Part shown: positions 43,006 through 50,929 of the stretch, piece after piece
Layout: each line of letters starts with the position of its first letter
How positions within the stretch are numbered: the first letter of the stretch is position 1
Origin: Bacillus sp. FJAT-52991
Lineage (GTDB): Bacteria; Bacillota; Bacilli; Bacillales; Domibacillaceae
NCBI RefSeq assembly: GCF_037201805.1
Contig: NZ_CP147404.1
Coordinates: 761,001 to 825,000, forward strand
DNA: 64,000 nucleotides
Reading direction: 5' to 3'
The notes under the pieces: generated by a model
Told to the model about the DNA's origin: nothing
Databases searched by the model: none
What the model saw: only the letters and a program-made list of their open reading frames with translations
Translations under genes and position numbers: made by a program

Positions 43006-44112
43006 ATGAAAATTAAAAAAGTGGATGTGTTTGCTGCTCGTCTGCCATTAAAAGAGCCCTTTATTATTTCTTATCTTCGGTTAGACGATATGCCAACCAT
43101 TCTTACACGGGTAGAAACAGAAAGCGGTCTAGTTGGCTGGGGAGAGGCAGTACCGGATCCAATCGTGACAGGAGAAACGTGGGAAAGTACGTATCAAATC
43201 ATTCGAAATGAATTAGCTCCATTATTGATCGATGAAAGTCCATTCTCTATTGATCGCATCCATAAAAAGTTTAACGAAACAGTTTCTGAAGTGCCATCAG
43301 CCAAGGCGGCTTTAGATATCGCCTTATATGATTTAATGGGAAAAATCACTGGACAACCTGTTTATCAATTAATTGGTGGTAAAGCCCATGAAGAATTGCA
43401 AGTTCCTAAAGTGATTAGTATCAAAGAGCCAGAGGTAATGGCAGAAGATGCGAGCAACTATGTAGCCGCAGGTTGCCGCAATATTAAAATTAAAGTAGGA
43501 ACGAATGCTGCGGACGATATTAAACGGATTCAAGCCGTTAGAGAAGCTATTGGTAAGGACGTTCAACTGCGAGTCGATGCGAACCAAGGATGGAGTCGAA
43601 TTGAAGCGTTAAAAGTTATTCATGAAACGGCTGACTGTAACGTCGATTGGTATGAACAACCTGTCAAAGCGCATGATTTAAAATCGATGAAAGAAATTAG
43701 ATCTGTTTCTCATGCCAGCATTATGATAGATGAAGGAGTACACAACATTCATGATCTAGTAGATGTGATCGAGATGAGAGCGGCGGATATGTTAAATATT
43801 AAGCTGATGAAATCTGGCGGCATTTATCCTGCCTTAGCCTTGGCTAACTTAGCAGAGGCCGCTGATATGCCATGTCAAATCGGCTCGATGGTAGAGTCAG
43901 CAATTGGGACAATGGCCGGTGCTCATCTCGCTATCGCTAAGTCTATTATTAAAACAAATGAAATGGTCGGCCCACAAATGTTTTTAAAAGATGTGGCAAG
44001 TGTAACTTTTGACGGTGATATCCTTCAATTCAGTAATCAACCGGGCCTTGGCATTGAAGTCGATGAGGATTTCGTAAAAGAGATTACATGTTTTTCTTGT
44101 GAGATTCAATAA
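43006..44112 (+). CDS. Dipeptide epimerase-like enolase-superfamily enzyme
   Basis: 368 residues, muconate-lactonising/dipeptide-epimerase subgroup. Acid-base lysines Lys161 and Lys163 (NIKIKVG), metal ligands Asp191, Glu217 and Asp242, and the second base Lys266 or Lys269 (NIKLMKSGG) are in place. Such enzymes epimerise L-Ala-D/L-Glu and related dipeptides, notably in murein-peptide recycling (YkfB). The exact substrate is inferred from the neighbours. ATG 43006 after AAAGGAG; terminator at 44141-44177. Confidence 0.9.
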   Translation: MKIKKVDVFAARLPLKEPFIISYLRLDDMPTILTRVETESGLVGWGEAVPDPIVTGETWESTYQIIRNELAPLLIDESPFSIDRIHKKFNETVSEVPSAKAALDIALYDLMGKITGQPVYQLIGGKAHEELQVPKVISIKEPEVMAEDASNYVAAGCRNIKIKVGTNAADDIKRIQAVREAIGKDVQLRVDANQGWSRIEALKVIHETADCNVDWYEQPVKAHDLKSMKEIRSVSHASIMIDEGVHNIHDLVDVIEMRAADMLNIKLMKSGGIYPALALANLAEAADMPCQIGSMVESAIGTMAGAHLAIAKSIIKTNEMVGPQMFLKDVASVTFDGDILQFSNQPGLGIEVDEDFVKEITCFSCEIQ

Positions 44113-44140
44113 GCTTTTAAATAAAAGAAGATCTATTTTT

Positions 44141-44177
44141 AAGACTCTTTGAGCTTTTCAATCAAAGAGTCTTTTTG
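44141..44177 (+). terminator. Terminator of the peptide-salvage operon
   Basis: AAGACTCTTTGA pairs with TCAAAGAGTCTT, then T's. Confidence 0.93.
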
Positions 44178-44400
44178 CTATTCGTCAAAAATAAACAAAT
44201 GAATGGTAGTTATTGTTGCTTGAATGGGAATAAAATCAAATGGACTTGATAATCTATGTGTATTCCTTCATATTTAGTAAGGAAAGTTATGTATAGTTAG
44301 ATGGAAAGATTTGAATGGAGAACAGCTTCATACATGAATCCATGCTAAAATAGTTTCAGCTGTTTTATATGGTTGTCTCAAGAAAGAGGTTGGTAGGGAA

Positions 44401-45672
44401 ATGAATGGGCATTTGAAAACTGGAGTCGCGTCTTTGCAATGGTTCTTTTTTATTTTTGTGAATACGATTGTTGTTCCGGTTTCGATTGGAACGGCGTTTG
44501 ATTTATCATCGGCGGAAATTGCGATGACATTAAAGAGTTCGCTGATTGTGACTGGTGTGGCCTGTGTGCTCCAAGGACTATGGGGACATCGTTATCCATT
44601 AATGGAAGGGCATTCAGGGCTGATGTGGGGGTTGTTTTTAAATATTAGTGCTTCGGCTTCCGCTCTTGGTATGGATCTGCAAACGATTGGTGGAGCGATG
44701 GCGACTGGAGTGATGGTTTCGGGGCTGGTCATGGTTGTGATGGGAGGGCTAGGATTAGTCCCTTGGCTCCAGAAAATCTTCACCCCTATGGTCATGAGTG
44801 TGTATTTATTTTTGTTAGCGATTCAGTTAGTGATCATTTTCTTTAGTGGGATGTTAAAGTTCACTCCTAGTGGTGGTTTGGATATTCCGGTTAGTTTATT
44901 TTCTATGGCGATTGCTTTACTAGTCGCGGTGTTAAAAATCAAAGGAAAGGGAGCGGTTAGCAACTTCTCCATTTTAATTGGAATTGTGACAGGCTGGATA
45001 TTATACCGTTTGCTATTTCCTGCTGACGAGTTGGCTACTGGTGGTACGGCGTCCTTTTCATTGTTTCCTTTAGGGAAGCCTAATTTAGAATGGGGCATCA
45101 TTGCGACGACATTTATCGCGTGTATGCTGAATATGAGCAATACGATTGCTGCTGTTCAGGCGGCGAGCTCGTTTTATAAAGAACAGCCGACCAATAAACA
45201 ATTTAATCGTTCTTTTTCTTTAACGGGTATTTATACGGTTTTGACGGCTCCTTTAGGGCTTGTTCCGTACGCTCCATTTGCCTCTTCACTTGGCTTTCTT
45301 GAAAGCACGCGGATTTTTGATCGACGTCCGTTTATCATTGGCGGTTTACTTTTCAGCGTGCTTGGATTAATTCCAGCGGCTAGTAATTTTTTTGCTACGT
45401 TACCGATTACGGTAGGGAATGCTGTTTTGTTTATTGCTTATTTACAGTTATTTGGAACGGCTTTACAGTCTTTGCAAGGGACGCAATTTAATTCGAATAC
45501 CATTTTTCGAATTGCCGTTCCTATATTAGTAGGGATTAGTTTAATGACGCTTGATCCGGTCGTTTTCAGCACTCTTCCGATATTTTTGCAGCCGTTAATT
45601 TCAAACGGACTAATGGTAGGTGTGTTGTTATCAATTGGATTAGAGTTATTTGTGCGTTGGGACAAAGTATAA
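44401..45672 (+). CDS. NCS2-family nucleobase permease (purine/uracil type)
   Basis: 423 residues, about twelve to fourteen helices. NCS2 stretches: LQWFFFIFVNTIVVPVSIGTAF, LMEGHSGLMWGLF, and ATTFIACMLNMSNTIAAVQAASSFY in the helix-8/9 region. It resembles YwdJ-type putative purine/cytosine permeases of Bacillus; the substrate is unknown. ATG 44401 follows GTAGGGAA. The preceding 220 bases carry no gene. Confidence 0.85.
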   Translation: MNGHLKTGVASLQWFFFIFVNTIVVPVSIGTAFDLSSAEIAMTLKSSLIVTGVACVLQGLWGHRYPLMEGHSGLMWGLFLNISASASALGMDLQTIGGAMATGVMVSGLVMVVMGGLGLVPWLQKIFTPMVMSVYLFLLAIQLVIIFFSGMLKFTPSGGLDIPVSLFSMAIALLVAVLKIKGKGAVSNFSILIGIVTGWILYRLLFPADELATGGTASFSLFPLGKPNLEWGIIATTFIACMLNMSNTIAAVQAASSFYKEQPTNKQFNRSFSLTGIYTVLTAPLGLVPYAPFASSLGFLESTRIFDRRPFIIGGLLFSVLGLIPAASNFFATLPITVGNAVLFIAYLQLFGTALQSLQGTQFNSNTIFRIAVPILVGISLMTLDPVVFSTLPIFLQPLISNGLMVGVLLSIGLELFVRWDKV

Positions 45673-45676
45673 ACTA

Positions 45677-45705
45677 GGGCTGACCTTTATGTGTCAGCCC
45701 TTTTA
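45677..45705 (+). terminator. Terminator after the permease
   Basis: GGGCTGAC pairs with GTCAGCCC, then TTTT; the last bases adjoin repeat copy 3. Confidence 0.85.
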
Positions 45706-45865
45706 TCCCGCATTAACGGGCTGTAAGACCCCCATCTCAATATGGCAGAAGAAGCACAGGTATGGTAGGTGGGGATGGGGATCAACAGCCCGTAAATGCC
45801 CGATCCGTTCAACTAACAATCAGTAGGGGATGAAGAAAACCCCCACTGATTGAAGTTTCACTTTA
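45701..45865 (-). repeat. Dispersed structured repeat, full copy 3
   Basis: On the minus strand it runs from AAAGTGAAACTTCAATCA to GCCCGTTAATGCGGGATAAA. Hairpin A is CAATCAGTGGGGG against CCCCTACTGATTG. The inner stem of domain B is longer here (CCCCATC region against GATGGGG). Its start overlaps the stop codon of the next minus-strand gene. Confidence 0.92.
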
Positions 45866-46768
45866 TACGTAAATATCTTGAAGTGCGGATTCAATGTCAG
45901 GAAATCGAAAAGTAAACTGGTGAGAAAGTAACTTTTCAGGGAGAACTTTTTGACCATCTAGCACTAGTGTGCTCATTTCACCGAGGACGATTTTTAAGAC
46001 GATACTTGGAACGAATAGCCAATGTGGGCGATGAAGTGTTTTTGCGAGTGCTTTTCCTAGCTGATCCATTGTTTCTGGCGAGGGAGCCGTCACATTGACA
46101 GGTCCGCGAATGTCTTTGTTTTCTATTGTAAATAAAATCGCTCTGGCTACGTCTGTCATATGAATCCATGACATCCATTGCTTACCCGAACCAATTTTTC
46201 CTCCAGCGAATAGCTGATAAGGCAAGGCCATTCGCGGAAGGGCCCCATCTTCTTTTCCAAGGATGACACCGAAGCGGGTGAGGACGGTACGAATTCCTAA
46301 AGCTTCCGCTTGTTGAGCGACCTCTTCCCAAAGTTTCACTGTATGAGCAAGAAAGCTACTACCAACCGCTGTTGATGACTCGGTAAAAGCTTCTGTGTTA
46401 GAAATAGGGTAATAGCCAATAGCACTTGCATTAACAAACACTTCCGGCTTATTGGGAAGCTGCTCTATAATCCGGATTATTTCTTTCGTTGAAGAAATCC
46501 GGCTATCTAAAATTCGCTGCTTTCTTTCCTCTGTCCAGCGCCCGCTATTTAATGATTCACCCGCTAAGTTAATGAACACTTCCACGTCTTGAAGGTCCTG
46601 TTCTGGTATAGCATCAGCGGTCATCCATTTGACATATTTTTTATGCTCTGTGTTTGTTTTACCGTTTGTATGACGTGTTAAGATATAGACGTCATATCCG
46701 TTTTTTAACAATTCAACCGTTACCGCTCTGCCGACAAACCCGGTTCCTCCAGCAATGGCTACCTTCAT
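45863..46768 (-). CDS. yfhF: TIGR01777-family nucleotide-sugar epimerase-like protein (YfhF)
   Basis: 301 residues: Rossmann GGTGFVGRAV at residue 6, INLAGES, the SAIGYYP motif holding the Tyr, and a C-terminal DUF1731-like tail (PEKLLSHQFTFRFPDIESAL). Function unknown. ATG 46768 has GGAGGAAAC upstream; the longer frame to 46861 overlaps the recX start and lacks a site. It is divergent from recX, as in B. subtilis. Confidence 0.92.
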   Translation of the reverse strand: MKVAIAGGTGFVGRAVTVELLKNGYDVYILTRHTNGKTNTEHKKYVKWMTADAIPEQDLQDVEVFINLAGESLNSGRWTEERKQRILDSRISSTKEIIRIIEQLPNKPEVFVNASAIGYYPISNTEAFTESSTAVGSSFLAHTVKLWEEVAQQAEALGIRTVLTRFGVILGKEDGALPRMALPYQLFAGGKIGSGKQWMSWIHMTDVARAILFTIENKDIRGPVNVTAPSPETMDQLGKALAKTLHRPHWLFVPSIVLKIVLGEMSTLVLDGQKVLPEKLLSHQFTFRFPDIESALQDIYV

Positions 46769-46854
46769 ATTGTTTCCTCCATTTTCTTTTTTTACCGTGT
46801 TAGCTACATTATAAAACATTTTGAGTGTGTTAAAGTGTAGGAAGAGGTGATTAT

Positions 46855-47649
46855 ATGGCAATTATTACGAAAATATCCCAACAAGAGAAACGAAAAGATC
46901 GTTACAATATTTTTTTAAATGAAGAGTATGCCTTTAGTGTCGATGAAGCGGTATTGATTCGCTTTCATTTGAAAAAGGGTATGGACATAAGTAAGGAAGA
47001 CATCGATGCGATTGCTCATCAAGATGGGGTTCAAAAAGGGTTAAATACAGCGATTCATTTTCTATCGATTCGGATGAGATCGGAGAAGGAGGTTCGCGAT
47101 TATTTACAGAAAAAAGAAATCGAGCCTGAAGCAATTGAAGAAACTATTCGTTCGCTTGATCGGCTCAGTTACTTAGATGATGCTCAGTTTGCTAAAGCGT
47201 ATATGAATACACAAATCAATACAACAGATAAAGGTCCGATTGTGATCCGTCGCGAGCTAAAGGAGAAGGGCATTAAAGACAAATGGATTGAAGAGGTGCT
47301 TTCATCGTTTGATTTTAGTAACCAACTTGAAAAAGCGACAGCTCTTGCTGATAAGTATCGAAAAAAATATAAAAAAGAATCATTTGTTGTCCAGAAGCAA
47401 AAAATAGAACAAGCTTTAATAAGAAAAGGTTATGGCTGGGATGTCATTCAAGAGGCGGTTGTTGCAGAGCAGGCGGGTGATAATGAAGAGCAGCAGGAGG
47501 CATTAATGTACCAAGTAGAAAAAGCTCACCGCAAGTATAGTAAATACACAGGCGGTGAGTATAGACAAAAGATGAAGCAGTCACTTTATAGAAAAGGTTT
47601 TTCAATCAGTGACATTGAAAAGGCGCTGGAGCAGTTAGAACAAGATTAA
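46855..47649 (+). CDS. recX: RecA-modulating protein RecX
   Basis: 264 residues, made of the helical RecX repeats (FLSIRMRSEKEVRDYLQKKE..., RSLDRLSYLDDAQFAKAYM, IVIRRELKEKGI). RecX restrains or tunes RecA filaments during recombination and the SOS response. ATG 46855 after GAGGTGAT. It overlaps the convergent SDR gene by 4 bp. Long form typical of Bacillus. Confidence 0.95.
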   Translation: MAIITKISQQEKRKDRYNIFLNEEYAFSVDEAVLIRFHLKKGMDISKEDIDAIAHQDGVQKGLNTAIHFLSIRMRSEKEVRDYLQKKEIEPEAIEETIRSLDRLSYLDDAQFAKAYMNTQINTTDKGPIVIRRELKEKGIKDKWIEEVLSSFDFSNQLEKATALADKYRKKYKKESFVVQKQKIEQALIRKGYGWDVIQEAVVAEQAGDNEEQQEALMYQVEKAHRKYSKYTGGEYRQKMKQSLYRKGFSISDIEKALEQLEQD

Positions 47650-48317
47650 TTAGATTCAATGATGATTTCATTTTTTTCTTCTGCTTCAACGACAATTTTT
47701 TTTGCGACTTCGGCTGCTATTTTCAAACGAGACGAGTCCACAATATGAGTGGAGTGCTCCCAAAACGGTGTATTCATGCCACCCATATAAGCGGCAACGA
47801 ATTGAAGATTGCTGTCCGCAAATTCTTGTTGCATGCTTTCGGTAAATCCACGCAAGGCAAATTTACTGGCACTGTAAATCGCTTCGTTTTTCTTCCCGCG
47901 TAGCCCAGCTGTCGAAATAATATTGATTACTCGTCCGCTTTCGCTCATTAACGGCAAAAAGGCTTTCGTCATCATAATCGGGGCATATACATTTGTTTCA
48001 AAAGTGGTTTCAAGATCGTCTATGTCAATTTGCTCAAACGGTCCAAAAATTCCGATGCCTGCATTATTGATGAGGATTTCGACTTTTTCTTCATTCATTT
48101 GAAAACGTCGCGCCAAACGTTCAATTTCTGCAGGGTTTCGCAAATCAAGTTGATAAACAGAAGCTAGTCCCTCTGTAGCTTCTATTTCTTTTTTGACTGC
48201 TGCTAATTTCTCTGCATAGCGGCCAATAATATGAACATGATACCCTTTTTGACTATAAATTAATGCTAATTCCTTCCCAAGGCCGGAGCCGCCGCCAGTA
48301 ATTACACAGTTTTTCAA
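47646..48317 (-). CDS. Short-chain dehydrogenase
   Basis: About 223 residues. NAD(P)-binding VITGGGSGLGKELA, ILINNAGIG, IISTAG (Ser) and YSASK (Tyr, Lys) are present: a classical SDR, substrate unknown. TTG 48317 lies nine bases after AAAGG; ATG 48326 (MKPLKN) touches that site. In B. subtilis this position between recX and yfhH is not occupied by an SDR, so it is an insertion or replacement in the block. Confidence 0.88.
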   Translation of the reverse strand: MKNCVITGGGSGLGKELALIYSQKGYHVHIIGRYAEKLAAVKKEIEATEGLASVYQLDLRNPAEIERLARRFQMNEEKVEILINNAGIGIFGPFEQIDIDDLETTFETNVYAPIMMTKAFLPLMSESGRVINIISTAGLRGKKNEAIYSASKFALRGFTESMQQEFADSNLQFVAAYMGGMNTPFWEHSTHIVDSSRLKIAAEVAKKIVVEAEEKNEIIIESN

Positions 48318-48390
48318 TGGTTTCATCCTTTCAGACTTTCTTATATCCTGTTCTTTTAATATACTTAAGGAAAAAAGGGGTTGCAACTAG

Positions 48391-48726
48391 TTGGAAACAG
48401 AAAAACGTTACAGTGAGATGACAGAATTCGAGTTAAAGCAAGAAATTTCACGTTTAAAAGAAAAAGCGAGAAAAGCGGAGCAACTGGGTATCGTCAATGA
48501 ATTTGCTGTTCTTGAGAGAAAAGCGGTCATGGCGGAAGCTTATTTGCTGAATCCTGATGATTTTGAACCAGGAAAAATTTATGAAATTATTGGAGCACCC
48601 GGAAGCTATTTTAAAATTGATTATATGAATGGCGTTTTCGCCTGGGGGTACCGCTTGGGTGGAAACGGCCAAGAAGAAGGTTTGCCAATCTCAATGCTCA
48701 AGGAAACGAAAAGGTTAGAAAATTGA
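48391..48726 (+). CDS. yfhH: YfhH-family (DUF1811) protein
   Basis: 111 residues: helical start (EKRYSEMTEFELKQEISRLKEKARKAEQLGIVNEFAVLERK) and an SH3-like end (PGKIYEI...YFKIDYMNGVFAWGYRL...EGLPISML). Function unknown. TTG 48391 keeps the EKRYSxM start of the family; AAAGGGG lies upstream. Two bases before the yfhJ reading frame. Confidence 0.92.
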   Translation: METEKRYSEMTEFELKQEISRLKEKARKAEQLGIVNEFAVLERKAVMAEAYLLNPDDFEPGKIYEIIGAPGSYFKIDYMNGVFAWGYRLGGNGQEEGLPISMLKETKRLEN

Positions 48727-48736
48727 GGTGAAAGCA

Positions 48737-49006
48737 ATGGAAGAGATATTTGAAAGATTGACGACTATATTATTAAGTAAAAATGATAGTCTGTCCCATG
48801 CCCGAGCGAGAACTTGGGTCGAGTTGCTGTGGGAAGACTTTGAAGTTACCTATGCCAAGGCAGGACATGACTATCAAGGAAAAGAAATGACCGAGAAAGT
48901 TGTCCGTCAATGGATAGAAAACTACGGCAGCCGCCTCCACGAATTTGCCGGCCGCTACGAAAAATACAAACATCTACTCAATGAAGAACATGATGTGAAA
49001 CATTAA
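48737..49006 (+). CDS. yfhJ: YfhJ-family (WVELL) small protein
   Basis: 89 residues with the signature ARTWVELLWEDFEVTYAKAGHDYQG. Function unknown; conserved in Bacillus near recX. ATG 48737 is six bases after AGGTGA; translationally close to yfhH. Confidence 0.92.
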   Translation: MEEIFERLTTILLSKNDSLSHARARTWVELLWEDFEVTYAKAGHDYQGKEMTEKVVRQWIENYGSRLHEFAGRYEKYKHLLNEEHDVKH

Positions 49007-49032
49007 AAAACCTGCTGCGGCAGGTTTTTTTG
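49005..49032 (+). terminator. Terminator after yfhJ
   Basis: AAACCTGC pairs with GCAGGTTT, then T's. Confidence 0.92.
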
Positions 49033-49056
49033 CTTTTTGAAAGGTGGAACGTAAAA

Positions 49057-49430
49057 GTGCGCACTCCGCAAAAAACGAGTGAGGTTCAGTAAATCGGCTT
49101 TGTAATTCAGTAAAAAAGTGATCGGATTCATCAAAATCTGGTTGTGACTAAGTAAAAAAGTGTGCACTCAGCAAAAAACGAGTGAGGTTCAGTAAATCGG
49201 CTTTGTAATTCAGTAAAAAAGCGAGCGGATTCATCAAAAGAGGAGTGCGACTCAGTAAAAAAGTGTGCACTCAGCAAAAAATGAGTGTGGCTCAGTAAAT
49301 CGACTTTGTAATTCAGTAAAAAAGTGATCGGATTCATCAAAAGAGGAGTGCGACTCAGTAAAAAGTACACACTCCGCAAAAAGCGAGTGCGATTCAGTAA
49401 ATCTGCTTCGCAACTCATTAAAAAAGCCCA
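49057..49430. repeat. Hierarchical tandem array 3: about 103-bp unit built of 21-bp subunits
   Basis: Higher-order copies start at 49057, 49160, 49263 and 49365 (GTGCGCACTCCGC / GTGTGCACTCAGC / GTGTGCACTCAGC / GTACACACTCCGC). Each consists of four 21-base subunits and one of 19, opening TCAGCAAAA, TCAGTAAAT, TCAGTAAAA, TCATCAAAA and TAAGTAAAA. It lies just after the yfhJ terminator and ends at the old yfhP terminator. Core TCAGT and 21-bp step are shared with arrays 1 and 2. Confidence 0.9.
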
Positions 49431-49475
49431 CGCAAATTTAAAGTGTACCCTTTGTAAAGGACATTTTAAAAAAGC

Positions 49476-50405
49476 CTAGGCAGTTTTTAGAAGATGATCT
49501 CTGTATTGAACAGGGGTCATCTTTTTTAGATTCCATTGATACCTATAGTTATTGTAATAAATCATATATTGCTTAATTTCACGTTTTAATTCCTCTAGTG
49601 TTATACATGGTTTAATATAGGCCTCGTCCTTAAAATGCCCAAAGAAGGATTCTTGCGGAGCATTATCCCAACAGTTACCTCGCCTGGACATGGATTGACG
49701 TAATCCAAGTTTCTTCACTAACTTTTGAAAATCAGGGTGTGTATAGTGGGTACCTTGATCAGAGTGTATCAAGGCATCTTCTGTCTTTCTAAAGTTTCGA
49801 TTCTTCTTTAACTTCAGAAGGGTACCTGTAGCTAAATCCATGGTTAATCGGTCTGACACGTGATAGGCCAAGAGTTCATTGGTTGAGCTATCTTTAATTG
49901 TCGACAAATAGGCTTTCTGACCCTTTCCGTAATATAAATATGTGATATCGGTTAGGAGTACCTTTCCAGGGACACCTTGCTTAAATTGCCGGTTCAATAG
50001 ATTTGGTACAACTCGGTGTTCTTGTGTGGCTTTCATCATTCGTCTATAAGGATTTGCCTTTCTGATAGGGCATATAATCCCATACTTCTTCATGATTCGC
50101 CGTATGCGCTTTAAATTGTAGACAACACCAAATTGACCCGCCAAAGTCATTTTGATTTGACGTGCCCCTTTTTTCCGTCTTTTAAAATGGAAGGCCTTTA
50201 AGACAATCCCCTTTACTACCTCATCTTTTTCATCTTTTAGCTTCCTTTGTTCTTGCGACGCTTTTGAGAAATAATTATAATAACCACTTCTTGAGACGCC
50301 AGCTGCTTTACATAGGTAGCTCACTATATTTTTTAATTGATATTTTTCGATAACTGATCGAATAAGGATATACTTTCGGCTAGGAGGAAGTGCTATTTCT
50401 TCATC
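49476..50405 (-). CDS. IS3-family transposase OrfB (DDE integrase)
   Basis: The catalytic subunit. A helical start (ALPPSRKYILIRSVIEKYQL...GVSRSGYYNY) is followed by the rve core with Asp in LLTDITYLYYG, Asp in LIHSDQGTHYT and Glu in NCWDNAPQESFFGHFKDE; all intact. The frame continues from OrfA by -1 slippage near 50405-50410 (AAAGGGGG on the minus strand). A separate start at GTG 50324 gives 282 residues. Confidence 0.93.
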   Translation of the reverse strand, partial: DEEIALPPSRKYILIRSVIEKYQLKNIVSYLCKAAGVSRSGYYNYFSKASQEQRKLKDEKDEVVKGIVLKAFHFKRRKKGARQIKMTLAGQFGVVYNLKRIRRIMKKYGIICPIRKANPYRRMMKATQEHRVVPNLLNRQFKQGVPGKVLLTDITYLYYGKGQKAYLSTIKDSSTNELLAYHVSDRLTMDLATGTLLKLKKNRNFRKTEDALIHSDQGTHYTHPDFQKLVKKLGLRQSMSRRGNCWDNAPQESFFGHFKDEAYIKPCITLEELKREIKQYMIYYNNYRYQWNLKKMTPVQYRDHLLKTA

Positions 50406-50806
50406 CCCCTTTCTGCAAATCGAATCTTTTTTAAAAGTTCATTTTCCGCCTTTAACAAGTTAATTTGTGCTTCTAAGCGAGCATTTTTCTCCTCTAGGGA
50501 TAATTCTCTTTCTCTAGGACGCCCTGAGTTACCAGTTCTAGTATCACGTAAACCACTTATCCCTCCCTCATTGTAAGCATCATTCCACCTTCTACTAGCT
50601 GACTTAATCCGGTGTTTCCCCAAAACATCTATGTCAAAACCATGTTGTTCAAATATATCTCTGGCAAACTTGCCTTTCTTTTTTTCTGCGATAAAAATAT
50701 GTTTAAATTCATCTGTATAGGTAATTCCTTTTAAACTTACAGATTTAACGTAAGGATTAATTGATAGCAACTTGATCTCTTTTTCTGTAAAAACCTTTTT
50801 ACTCAT
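50393..50806 (-). CDS. IS3-family transposase OrfA
   Basis: 137 residues, with a helix-turn-helix N-terminal part and a C-terminal leucine-zipper-like coil (LSLEEKNARLEAQINLLKAENELLKKIRF). It binds the element ends and supplies the first part of the OrfAB fusion. ATG 50806 follows GGAGAAATT. It ends ERGMKK, just after the slippery site. Confidence 0.92.
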   Translation of the reverse strand: MSKKVFTEKEIKLLSINPYVKSVSLKGITYTDEFKHIFIAEKKKGKFARDIFEQHGFDIDVLGKHRIKSASRRWNDAYNEGGISGLRDTRTGNSGRPRERELSLEEKNARLEAQINLLKAENELLKKIRFAERGMKK

Positions 50807-50914
50807 AATTTCTCCGTCTCCATGTCAATTTCTCTGGTTGTGTTTTTTATTATACAAAAAAGTACCCTATAGGTAGACTTTTTTAGTGTCTACTCTATAG
50901 GGTACACTTTAATT

Positions 50915-50924
50915 TTGCGCGGGC
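50915..50924 (-). terminator. Half of the yfhP terminator, split by the IS
   Basis: Minus-strand GCCCGCGCAA here once paired with TTGCGTGGGC (49435-49426) followed by TTTTT; the two arms are now 1.47 kb apart, so transcripts of yfhP should run into the IS. Confidence 0.8.
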
Positions 50925-50929
50925 TTTTC

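Larger units (their letters stand above)
49439..50911 (-). mobile_element. IS3-family insertion sequence (IS150-like group)
   Basis: 1,473 bp. Imperfect inverted ends of about 25 bp open TAAAGTGTACCC on both sides. A 3-bp target duplication ATT lies at 49436-49438 and 50912-50914. Two overlapping frames on the minus strand encode the transposase. The flanks GCCCACGCAA and TTGCGCGGGC form a stem around the ATT, so the element entered the loop of a terminator hairpin. Confidence 0.93.

Noticed and set aside
45701..45865. Repeat copies as simple terminators
   Set aside because: They have stem-loops, but separate, better terminators with T-runs sit beside copies 1-3, and the conserved ends exceed what a terminator needs.
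49131..49418. 95-codon open frame on the minus strand with heptad repeats
   Set aside because: It lies wholly inside the 21-bp array; its periodicity is explained by the DNA repeat and no ribosome site is evident.
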